Shown piece after piece: positions 1 to 5,722 of a stretch of 8,985 nucleotides of DNA (position 1 is its first letter; the number at the start of each line of letters is the position of its first letter). The DNA is from Treponema sp. (GTDB taxonomy: Bacteria > Spirochaetota > Spirochaetia > Treponematales > Breznakiellaceae), in contig JAITAW010000060.1 of the NCBI GenBank assembly GCA_031283905.1, positions 1 through 8,985 on the forward strand, read 5' to 3'. The notes below the pieces were generated by a model. The model saw nothing but the letters and a program-made list of their open reading frames with translations. It did no database searches and had not been told where the DNA came from. Position numbers and translations under genes: made by a program.

Positions 1-764
1 TAAAGCCGCTGCCGAAACAGGCGAAAGAACCGCCTCGGTATATTGTAACGCTTACCAGTTATGGGCGCAGGGTCGCTGAGAAAGCGCCGCGCGCCATTCG
101 CTCGTTGTTTAAGCAAACGACCCAGCCCGATAGAATAGTACTGTGGCTGGCGCACGGAACGAAAATCCCGAAAGCATTGAACGCCTTGCAAGACGCGGGG
201 CTTGAAATACGGTTTTGCGAGGATATAAAGTCATACACGAAACTGCTTCCCGCGTTGTCCGCCTTCCCCAATGACGCGCTTATCACGGCGGATGACGACA
301 TATTTTATCCGCCCGATTGGTTTAAGGCGTTAAAGGAAGCGTTCATACGCGACCCATCGAAAATACATTGCCATAGGGCGCACGAAATATATCTTGATAA
401 CAATAACGCCGTCCTGCCGTATTCACAGTGGGGATGGAGCGTAAAAACCGCAACATGTACCAAGCGGCTTTTTCCCACCGGCGTTGGCGGGATACTGTAC
501 CCTCCGCATACCTTTAACGATGAAATCTTCAGGAAAGATATGTTTCAGACCCTGTCGCCTACCGCGGATGATATATGGTTTTGGGCAATGGCCCTGCATA
601 ACGGCAAAGAGTTCGCTCTGGTAGAAAACGGCATGAATGACCTCATCAACGTTGGCATAAACAATGACGGATTATGGCGGGTTAATGTGGGAAATAATAA
701 GAATGACGAACAAATGCAACAGGTGCTGCGCGCGTATCCTGATGTATATGAACGTATTTTGTAA
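1..764 (+). CDS. Glycosyltransferase, family 2-like, 5'-truncated by the window edge
   Basis: The reading frame is open from base 3 to the TAA at 762-764, about 253 residues, so the true start lies upstream of the window. A TTG at 105 is not a credible start because conserved sequence precedes it: RYIVTLTSYGRR (from base 36) followed by AIRSLFKQTTQPDRIVLWL is the typical beta1-alphaA opening of a GT-A nucleotide-sugar transferase. The stretch ALITADDDIFYPPDWF supplies the acidic DxD-type motif that binds metal and sugar nucleotide, and a second conserved block, TADDIWFWAM, lies near the C-terminus. By family it would transfer a sugar to a cell-surface glycan or glycolipid; acceptor and donor cannot be read from sequence. 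No membrane segment is visible. Its upstream partners are outside the window. The fold assignment is fairly secure; the exact substrate is unknown. Confidence 0.8.
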   Translation, partial: KPLPKQAKEPPRYIVTLTSYGRRVAEKAPRAIRSLFKQTTQPDRIVLWLAHGTKIPKALNALQDAGLEIRFCEDIKSYTKLLPALSAFPNDALITADDDIFYPPDWFKALKEAFIRDPSKIHCHRAHEIYLDNNNAVLPYSQWGWSVKTATCTKRLFPTGVGGILYPPHTFNDEIFRKDMFQTLSPTADDIWFWAMALHNGKEFALVENGMNDLINVGINNDGLWRVNVGNNKNDEQMQQVLRAYPDVYERIL

Positions 765-768
765 AAGC

Positions 769-804
769 GGAGGCCCGCTTCAGTCTATGGTGAAGTGAGC
801 CTCC
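769..804 (+). terminator. Hairpin just after the glycosyltransferase stop
   Basis: GGAGGC (769-774) pairs with GCCTCC (799-804), and inside it CGCTTCA pairs with TGAAGTG (one G-U), giving about 13 bp around an 8-nt loop. It begins 5 nt after the stop codon, which suits a transcription terminator. There is no T-run after it, so intrinsic termination is not certain; an mRNA-stabilising 3' stem is the alternative. Confidence 0.45.
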
Positions 805-869
805 CCCGATTAAAAGGACAGGAAGTTAAGCCTAGATCAAAAGAGAGGGTATTTTAGGGGGAAAAAAGC

Positions 870-947
870 GTTCTTTCCGGAACGTTTAAGGAACGGGCGG
901 CGGTTGCCCGAGAGCTTGGAATTACCGGGAATACGCCGGCGCGATGA
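870..947 (+). pseudogene. Possible 25-codon tail of a lost gene
   Basis: Between a TAG at 855-857 and a TGA at 945-947 one frame reads a stretch with protein-like composition, ending KERAAVARELGITGNTPAR. No start codon or ribosome binding site precedes it, so it is not a gene as it stands. It could be the remnant of a C-terminus or part of a dispersed repeat. I do not recognise the family. This is a weak call. Confidence 0.15.
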
Positions 948-1050
948 AAACGATGAAAGCCTTCATTGGCAGGGAAAAAGCCGGGGATGAAGAGACGGCG
1001 CGTTTTGTCCTCCCCGCCGCGTTGGAAAAACTCCCGCAACGCGCTGCAAA

Positions 1051-1107
1051 GAGTACCGCATCTCTCATCGGAGAGTACCGCATCTCTCGGCAAAGAGTAC
1101 CGCATCT
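1051..1107. repeat. Three copies of a 13-bp motif at a 22-bp period
   Basis: GAGTACCGCATCT occurs at 1051-1063, 1073-1085 and 1095-1107, exactly 22 bp apart. Spacers one and two share their first three bases and then diverge. The middle copy sits in an imperfect palindrome, GAGAG-7 nt-TCTCTC. A 22-bp period rotates the reading frame at each copy, which argues against a coding repeat. Function unknown. Confidence 0.85.
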
Positions 1108-1223
1108 TTTTCATGCGCCTTTCCCATCGTATATTTCAGAACTGCCAATGGAAGGAAACTTGAATTCCCCTGTTGTTTGAGGCGTCCGCAACAAAATTTA
1201 TTCCCCAAGGCGGAGAGGAGAGA

Positions 1224-1283
1224 GGTTCATTTAGAAACCGGAGCAGGTTCCGCGGCATTATACCGAATGCCGCGCAATGAACC
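1224..1283. repeat. Nested inverted repeat downstream of hydF
   Basis: The inner stem CGCGGCATT (1251-1259) pairs with AATGCCGCG (1266-1274) around a 6-nt loop. The outer arms GGTTCATT (1224-1231) and AATGAACC (1276-1283) also pair. On the minus strand this lies about 35-95 nt past the hydF stop, where a 3' structure or terminator would be expected, but no T-run follows in that direction. It may instead be a palindromic intergenic repeat. Confidence 0.5.
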
Positions 1284-1317
1284 GCCGCCTGGAGGCCTAT
1301 TCTCTGTGAAACCAGCG

Positions 1318-2538
1318 TTAACAGGAAACATCTCCGAACATTGGAAATACGGCAATACACCGTTTCAATATCCCCTGCATATGGGCGATAAGAACGCCGT
1401 AATTCGTGATAGAAGTCTTTTGATCCGCAGCGCATTTTTGCCGGTAGCGCATCTCACGGTTGTTGAGCATACAGCCTCCGCAGTGAACGATAAGTTTGTA
1501 GGGCGAAAGATCCAATGGGAAATCGCCGCCGGAGGTGAAGGCGAATTCGATCCGTTTTCCGGTGTGGTTCCGTATCCAGCGGGGCAGTTTGACAGTGCCA
1601 ATGTCATCGCATTGCCGGTGGTGGGTGCAGCCTTCGGAAATAAGGACGGCGTCGTTGTCTTTCAGCGCGTCGAGAGTCTGAGCGCCCTCTACCGCCGCGG
1701 CAAGCAACCCGTTGTAGCGGGCGAATAGTATGGAAAACGAGGTGAGCGGGACATCCGGCGGCGTATCGGCGGACACTTTGGCGAACACTTGGCTGTCGGT
1801 TATCACGAGACGGGGCTTTTTCCCTAAATGCGTCAATGTTTCGCGCAGTTCGTATTCCTTCACCACTATCGCGGTTCCGTCCGCTTCCAGTATGTCGCGG
1901 ATGGTCTGCTGCTGTGGCAGGATGAGCCTGCCTTTCGGCGCGGCTTTGTCGATGGGAACTACCAGCAACACAAAATCAGAAGGGTTTACGAGGTCACCTA
2001 CCAAACGCAATTTTGGCTCTTCCGTCTTGGCTAGCGCGATGATTTTCTCTTTAAGCGCGTCAATATTGGTCTTGTTTTTCGCGCTTACGCAGATGCCGTG
2101 CGGTTCGGGTTTCACTCTTTCCAGAATATCCAAAACAGAGCGGTCAGCAATGTCGCTTTTATTATACGCGATAATGAAGGGCGTTTGTTTTTCCTGAAAA
2201 AGCTTGATGAGTTCCTGTTCGGCTTTTTCTTCTGTTCCGGCGCTTGCGTCCGCCACCAGCACCGCGACATCGGTCTTGTTCAACGCCTGCTTCGCTTTGA
2301 GAACCCGAAGCTCACCGAGCGCCCCTTCATCGTCAATGCCCGGCGTGTCGATGATTACAACCGGCCCCAATGGGAGAAGTTCCATTGCTTTGTATACGGG
2401 GTCTGTCGTGGTGCCTTTTACTTCGGACACGATGGCGAGTTCCTGTCCGGTTACGGCGTTTACAAGGCTTGATTTTCCGGCGTTGCGCCTGCCGAAAAAC
2501 CCAATATGCGTCCGTGAGGACGAGGGGGTTTCATTCAT
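1318..2538 (-). CDS. hydF: [FeFe]-hydrogenase H-cluster maturation GTPase HydF
   Basis: HydF is the scaffold on which the 2Fe subcluster made by HydE and HydG is assembled and then handed to apo-hydrogenase. From the ATG at 2536-2538 the product has 406 residues, the usual family length. The N-terminal GTPase domain shows a P-loop GRRNAGKS (16-23), a switch threonine run (43-45), DTPG (64-67), NKSD (126-129) and SAK (152-154). The C-terminal cluster domain keeps the diagnostic ligands: C304-x-H306, then H352-C353-x-x-C356. A longer frame to 2661 was rejected because its extra 41 residues cover palindromes and carry no GTPase sequence, while the chosen ATG follows a GGGAGAG ribosome binding site. 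hydE, hydG and the hydrogenase are not in this window, so the gene stands apart from its partners. Identification is firm. Confidence 0.95.
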   Translation of the reverse strand: MNETPSSSRTHIGFFGRRNAGKSSLVNAVTGQELAIVSEVKGTTTDPVYKAMELLPLGPVVIIDTPGIDDEGALGELRVLKAKQALNKTDVAVLVADASAGTEEKAEQELIKLFQEKQTPFIIAYNKSDIADRSVLDILERVKPEPHGICVSAKNKTNIDALKEKIIALAKTEEPKLRLVGDLVNPSDFVLLVVPIDKAAPKGRLILPQQQTIRDILEADGTAIVVKEYELRETLTHLGKKPRLVITDSQVFAKVSADTPPDVPLTSFSILFARYNGLLAAAVEGAQTLDALKDNDAVLISEGCTHHRQCDDIGTVKLPRWIRNHTGKRIEFAFTSGGDFPLDLSPYKLIVHCGGCMLNNREMRYRQKCAADQKTSITNYGVLIAHMQGILKRCIAVFPMFGDVSC

Positions 2539-2559
2539 AGTTCTCTCCCGATTTTCTTC

Positions 2560-2580
2560 CACGTGAGGCTGCCTCACGTG
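2560..2580 (-). promoter_or_regulatory. 21-bp palindrome upstream of hydF, possible operator
   Basis: Two perfect 10-bp arms, CACGTGAGGC (2560-2569) and GCCTCACGTG (2571-2580), flank a single central base. The site ends 21 nt before the hydF start codon, and on the minus strand a TTGACA (2581-2586) abuts it directly, as a -35 box next to an operator would. No clear -10 is seen at 16-18 nt spacing, the position falling inside the palindrome. There is no T-run on either side, so a terminator is unlikely. The role as operator is inference; I cannot assign the regulator. Confidence 0.5.
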
Positions 2581-2591
2581 TGTCAATTTGT

Positions 2592-2653
2592 GGGGTTTAA
2601 TACCCCGCCGCAACTCGTTTGCGCCAAACTTGTTTGCGCGTTCTGCGGCGGGG
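2592..2653 (-). repeat. Competing inverted repeats in the hydF upstream region
   Basis: CCCCGCCGCA (2603-2612) pairs perfectly with TGCGGCGGGG (2644-2653), and inside the loop GCGC-c-AAAC pairs with GTTTGCGC. The same CCCC (2603-2606) can alternatively pair with GGGG (2592-2595) in GGGGT-TTAAT-ACCCC. The two structures exclude each other. This could be a leader structure of hydF, if transcription starts upstream of it, or a dispersed palindromic repeat. Confidence 0.5.
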
Positions 2654-2674
2654 AGGTTCATTTCCGCGCCGATA

Positions 2675-2699
2675 CCGCCTTTTGAAGGCGGCGTTTTTT
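2675..2699 (+). terminator. Intrinsic terminator, plus orientation
   Basis: CCGCCTT (2675-2681) pairs with AAGGCGG (2685-2691) around a 3-nt loop, followed by CG and six T (2694-2699). This is a classic rho-independent terminator for transcripts running left to right. No intact plus-strand gene lies upstream within about 1.9 kb, so its owner is unclear; it may stop antisense transcription coming through hydF or be left over from a lost gene. Confidence 0.65.
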
Positions 2700-2796
2700 G
2701 TCCATACGCCGAAAGGAGCGTATGAGCGCGATGCCCCTAACACCAACAGCTTCCTGCCCAACGACCTCGCCCGGAGATGTTTGGGCGTTCATTATA

Positions 2797-3123
2797 TCAC
2801 ACTCCCGCCCTGTTTGGATACGATTTGCCTGAACGAGCCGTTGACGCAAGCGTAATATGGACTTGTTGACATTCCGATGGAGTTCCACCGGTTTGTAAAG
2901 AGCGTATTGCGCCATAAGGGAGGCCTTGCACTAAGGCGGTTCCACACTCCATGAACCGCTGAAACGGCCTCCGCGGTTCATCGTAGCTATTGATTTCTTT
3001 GGAGCCAATCCATGTTTTGCTTGCCGCCTTTTGATAGCGCGGCTTATATTCCATCGCTGCCGCCTGATTTTTTTCATGTTTACCCCCATAGGGACGCTCT
3101 CTATTTAGCGTTTCTATCGTAAT
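2797..3123 (-). pseudogene. Transposase 3' remnant (integrase-type, IS481/ISNCY-like), frameshifted
   Basis: On the minus strand one frame, open from a stop near 3124, reads RERPYGGKHEKNQAAAMEY and then a block with TWIGSKEINSYDEPRRPFQR. About 30 bases later the similarity moves to another frame, reading MAQYALYKPVELHRNVNKS and ILRLRQRLVQAN. Together these resemble the very C-terminal end of DDE integrase-type transposases, where a 'GSK...YD.P.TPYQRL' segment precedes an 'NPVEL....' helix. The catalytic core is absent and the frame breaks around 2910-2940, so it is a dead fragment. The remnant ends next to the ssrA promoter. Family assignment rests on recalled motif patterns and is moderate; the frameshift and truncation are visible directly. 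Confidence 0.5.
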
Positions 3124-3162
3124 TTAGGCGTCATTTTCAAGGTGGTGAGGTATCGCGCCCTC

Positions 3163-3191
3163 TTGACATTCTTTTGATGCTATGGTATAAA
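3163..3191 (+). promoter_or_regulatory. sigma70 promoter of ssrA
   Basis: A perfect TTGACA (3163-3168) is followed after exactly 17 nt by TATAAA (3186-3191). The first base of the mature tmRNA, 3200, lies 9 nt after the -10 box, where transcription should start. Strong, constitutive-looking promoter. Confidence 0.85.
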
Positions 3192-3199
3192 GAAGCATT

Positions 3200-3555
3200 G
3201 GGGGTGTCCCGGTTTCGATTGGTACGATTCGGGGCGCCGGCTGCAGGTGGAGCGCCGATCTCCTGATTCGGCATCATTATAACTGCCAAAGCTAAAGTCG
3301 CTGACGACAGTTTTGATTACGCACTCGCTGCGTAATCAACGCGGATCCGTTCCTATGCCTTGAGGAACGGCCATCCGCGTTGCAAACAAGGCTGGCCTTG
3401 CTTCGCGTCCGGACGAAGCGAGGCGAGATGTTCCGGACTACGGCAACACCGCGCGCCGCGCGGCTACGTGTTGCCCGACACTATAATGCGCGGCTAAACC
3501 TGTAGACGCTTGTGTTTCGCGTGTCAGGACACGGGTTCGACTCCCGTCACCTCCA
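3200..3555 (+). ncRNA. ssrA: Transfer-messenger RNA (tmRNA)
   Basis: tmRNA rescues ribosomes stalled on broken mRNAs: it is charged with alanine, enters the A site with SmpB, and provides a short reading frame whose product marks the protein for proteolysis. The 5' end GGGGGTG pairs with CACCTCC at 3548-3554 to form the 7-bp acceptor stem (one G-U), with discriminator A at 3555. CCA is not encoded and must be added. The T-arm ACGGGTTCGACTCCCGT precedes the acceptor strand. The tag frame begins after AAAGTC at the GCT codon 3300. A long helix follows it, with AACGCGGAT (from 3338) pairing with ATCCGCGTT. Total length of 356 nt is normal for a one-piece tmRNA. Confidence 0.96.
3300..3335 (+). 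other. tmRNA tag-peptide reading frame
   Basis: From the resume codon GCT at 3300 the tag reads ADDSFDYALAA and ends at TAA (3333-3335). The final ALAA is the usual protease-recognition end. DSFDYALAA is shared with known Treponema tags, so this is the best taxonomic marker in the window. The resume codon was placed by analogy with other tmRNAs, in which an AGTC-like sequence directly precedes it. Confidence 0.85.
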
Positions 3556-3600
3556 CTCTATCTCCGCCTGTTCCATTTCGCTAGGCGCAAGTTGTGTATG

Positions 3601-3644
3601 AACGGCGCGGTATCGGCGTATGTACGTTGATGCCGCGCCGTTTT
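3601..3644 (+). terminator. Long hairpin downstream of ssrA
   Basis: AACGGCGCGG (3601-3610) pairs with CCGCGCCGTT (3633-3642). Between them ATCGGCGT and ACGTTGAT pair with two G-U, so the stem is about 19 bp with an ATGT loop. It ends in TTTT (3641-3644, partly within the stem). It starts 45 nt after the mature tmRNA end and is the likely ssrA terminator; the 3' trailer would be trimmed by processing. Confidence 0.55.
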
Positions 3645-3699
3645 GCAAGGTGGAGGTGCGATGCTCTGATGGCGAATGAGATCAATTCGGAGGAATCAT

Positions 3700-3900
3700 A
3701 TGTTTTACACGGCAAAACAATATGCGCCGTTACGGACGCCATGCGCGGGGAATGCCCCCCCCCCCCCCGCATGGGAACGTATAATCTCAAGAAGCCTTTC
3801 CAAGTGGAAAAATCTCCGTCCTTACGCCGTAGCCTTAAAAAAGCGTAAGTTGTTTCTGAATCGCAAAATAGAAAGGGTTTCTAGTAATGTACCGGTTTAA
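3700..3900 (+). CDS. Possible leader ORF crossing the poly-C run, overlapping the cyclase start
   Basis: An ATG at 3700 follows a good GGAGGA (3689-3694) at 5-nt spacing. The 66-residue frame begins MFYTAKQYAP, reads through the 14-C run as a proline stretch, becomes Lys/Arg-rich (KWKNLR, ALKKRKL) and stops at TAA 3898-3900, 14 nt past the first base of the cyclase ATG. This is the geometry of translational coupling. A one-base change in the C-run would shift the frame and end translation elsewhere. Against it: no recognisable family, unusual composition, and a competing promoter inside it. It may be non-coding. Confidence 0.25.
   Translation: MFYTAKQYAPLRTPCAGNAPPPPAWERIISRSLSKWKNLRPYAVALKKRKLFLNRKIERVSSNVPV
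3755..3768. repeat. Homopolymer of 14 C upstream of the cyclase gene
   Basis: Bases 3755-3768 are all C (14 G on the other strand). Runs this long slip readily in replication. It lies 118 bp before the cyclase start and ends 11 nt before a perfect TATAAT, so it would cover part of the spacer and the -35 position of that promoter. Length may be heterogeneous, and the count in one assembly may not be exact. Confidence 0.9.
3780..3785 (+). promoter_or_regulatory. Consensus -10 box upstream of the cyclase gene
   Basis: TATAAT matches the sigma70 -10 consensus in all six bases. At 17-nt spacing the -35 hexamer would fall at 3757-3762, wholly within the C-run, so no normal -35 exists. Transcription would begin near 3792 and leave a leader of about 95 nt before the cyclase ATG. 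Activity is inferred. Confidence 0.45.
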
Positions 3901-5722
3901 CGGCGCGATTAAACATAAAGTAATTATTTTTTCGGCGTGTTTCTTTTTTTTCATTCTGATAAGCGGGAGCGTTATTTTTTTTCATGTAATGCGAAATTTT
4001 ATTATCGATCACTCGGTGAAGGAATCCAGGCAGTTTGCCGAAAACAAACGCTTGCGCCTGGAATCTCGGCTCAACCAGGAAATTGAATTGACCGTAAGGC
4101 TTGCGGAGTCACCCCTTGTCCGCCTTTTATTTCTCAATCCGGATGATCCCGTGATACGTCCGCTCGGCATTGCGGAGATCCTCGCATACGGAAAGGCTTT
4201 CTCCGGCGGCGTTGTTTCGTGGACTTGCGATGCGGACGGGCGGTACTATGAAGGCGACTCCTATATTACGACCTATGATCCCGATAACGCCTATCATCGA
4301 TGGTATCCGGCCGTCCGCGACCAAAAAGAAGCTTTCAGTCTGAACGTATTCTATAACTACTTTGCGGCGAAAGACTGGTATTTGTATATCAACGCGCCGG
4401 TGAGGGAGCATGAAGGCGAGGGCGCCAAGGGAATCGGCGTTGTGGGCAACCGAGTGGCTCTGAGCGCTTTTCTCTCTTTCCTGTATAGCGCGGTTGATTA
4501 CGCCGCTCCGCCAGAGGCGGAGTTGTACCTGTTCAACGGTAACGGCGAAATAACCGCCGCCCGCGATTTCGCTCTTGTCGACGCAGGGGCCGAAAGGCTC
4601 CTGTTGACCGATTACTTCGCGGAAGCCGGCGGGAAGATAGTGTCCGAAATCCATAGTCTCGCGCCCGGTGCATCCGTTTCTTTCATTGACAACGGCGTCC
4701 AATATACGGTCATGCCTATACCTTCGCTGAACTGGTATATGCTTGTGGTCAGACCCATCGACTTTTCTCTGATTTTAGGCAACTCGGTAACCGCCGTATT
4801 CGCGGCGATGATGGGAGTTATCTTTCTGGTGTTCGTCATCTTCACTACGTATATCGTCAAACTGATCAAGCCGGTGATAGCCCTTGCCGAAACCATGGAT
4901 ATAATTCTTTCGATTACGCCCAATCTGGTAGCCGTGGTTGATGAAAAGAGCCGTGTCCTCTATATGGGCAAGGCGATGCGCGACATGGCAGGTTACCGTA
5001 GCGCGAAAGACTGTGAAGGGCGGCCGATTCTTGATTTTTTTGATAATGAAGATATGAAAGCGATGATTGACGAAGCGATTCAACAAAACGGGTATTTTGA
5101 AACCGTCCATAAAGCGAAAACAGGGGAGAAATGGCAGTTTTTCAAAGTTATGGCTAAGGACATAGATTCGACTTTTCGGGGGAGATTTCTTCTTCTCATC
5201 GATATTACAGCGGCGATGATGTACGGGCTCACCGACCCGTTGACCGGTCTTGCGAACAGACGGAACTTCGATCAGTGTCTGAAAGACGAATGGAAACGGG
5301 CGGTAAGGGATCGGTTGCCGCTCTCATTTCTGATGATGGATTTGGATCTGTTCAAACGCTACAATGACACTTACGGGCATCCGCAAGGCGACCAGCTACT
5401 CAAGGCGGTGGCGAGCGTCATAGCGGGAGCCGCGAATCGGCCGGCGGATCTGGCGGTGAGAATGGGGGGCGAGGAATTCGGTCTGCTTTTGCCGAATACC
5501 AAGCGCTTCGGAGCGCTGGAAATAGCCGAACGCATCCGGCGCGAGGTGGAAGACACCTGCGTCCCCCTTGCCAACGGGAAAGGGGTGACCTCCATAACGA
5601 TCAGCATCGGCGTTGCGTGCGTAATCCCGGCATTGCAGAAGAAGGCGGAAGACCTTGTGAGCATCGCGGACCAACGCCTATACGAGGCGAAACGCCGGAA
5701 CAGAAACCGTGTCTGCTCATAG
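3887..5722 (+). CDS. Transmembrane diguanylate cyclase (dCache-PAS-GGDEF)
   Basis: The 611-residue product should make cyclic di-GMP from two GTP in response to an external ligand. A membrane segment at about 11-33 and another at about 300-325 enclose a roughly 265-residue periplasmic region of dCache type (aromatic-rich, with YHRWYPAVRDQKEAFSLN). A PAS-like domain follows (about 337-435; LVAVVDEKSRVLYMG). The GGDEF domain opens with DPLTGLANRR (450-459), carries an intact catalytic GGEEF (527-531) and an inhibitory RxxD site (R518, D521), and ends with a typical LYEAKRRNRN. It is therefore predicted to be active and product-inhibited. The ATG at 3887 has a modest AAAGGG at 9-nt spacing. No EAL domain is present. 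The last 6 bases overlap the convergent HEAT gene. The ligand is unknown. Expression may depend on the upstream C-run. Confidence 0.93.
   Translation: MYRFNGAIKHKVIIFSACFFFFILISGSVIFFHVMRNFIIDHSVKESRQFAENKRLRLESRLNQEIELTVRLAESPLVRLLFLNPDDPVIRPLGIAEILAYGKAFSGGVVSWTCDADGRYYEGDSYITTYDPDNAYHRWYPAVRDQKEAFSLNVFYNYFAAKDWYLYINAPVREHEGEGAKGIGVVGNRVALSAFLSFLYSAVDYAAPPEAELYLFNGNGEITAARDFALVDAGAERLLLTDYFAEAGGKIVSEIHSLAPGASVSFIDNGVQYTVMPIPSLNWYMLVVRPIDFSLILGNSVTAVFAAMMGVIFLVFVIFTTYIVKLIKPVIALAETMDIILSITPNLVAVVDEKSRVLYMGKAMRDMAGYRSAKDCEGRPILDFFDNEDMKAMIDEAIQQNGYFETVHKAKTGEKWQFFKVMAKDIDSTFRGRFLLLIDITAAMMYGLTDPLTGLANRRNFDQCLKDEWKRAVRDRLPLSFLMMDLDLFKRYNDTYGHPQGDQLLKAVASVIAGAANRPADLAVRMGGEEFGLLLPNTKRFGALEIAERIRREVEDTCVPLANGKGVTSITISIGVACVIPALQKKAEDLVSIADQRLYEAKRRNRNRVCS

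Larger units (their letters stand above)
805..1317. other. Gene-poor stretch between glycosyltransferase and hydF
   Basis: I see no convincing intact gene in these roughly 500 bases. They contain a possible 25-codon remnant (870-947), a cluster of 13-bp direct repeats (1051-1107) and a nested inverted repeat (1224-1283), each described separately. Open frames here are short, lack good ribosome binding sites and overlap the repeats. Confidence 0.6.

Noticed and set aside
105..764. TTG at 105 as the start of the glycosyltransferase
   Set aside because: Conserved family sequence (RYIVTLTSYGRR) is in frame upstream and the frame is open to the window edge, so the gene is truncated, not started at 105.
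1051..1107. CRISPR array
   Set aside because: Repeats are only 13 bp, spacers 9 bp, three copies, and no cas gene is nearby.
1177..2197. Long plus-strand frames opposite hydF
   Set aside because: They are antisense shadows of hydF; they show no motif and no ribosome binding site, while the minus strand encodes clear GTPase and cluster motifs.
2539..2661. 41-residue N-terminal extension of HydF
   Set aside because: It is encoded by palindromic DNA, has no family similarity, and the downstream ATG has a better ribosome binding site and gives the usual length.
2703..2724. CATACGC/GCGTATG hairpin
   Set aside because: Short stem, no T-run, no gene dependence visible; treated as background.
2791..2796. 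TATAAT on the minus strand as a promoter toward hydF
   Set aside because: No acceptable -35 at 16-18 nt and over 250 bp from the hydF start, with strong hairpins between.
2951..2981. 9-bp inverted repeat ATGAACCGC/GCGGTTCAT
   Set aside because: It lies within the former transposase coding sequence and probably reflects codon coincidence.
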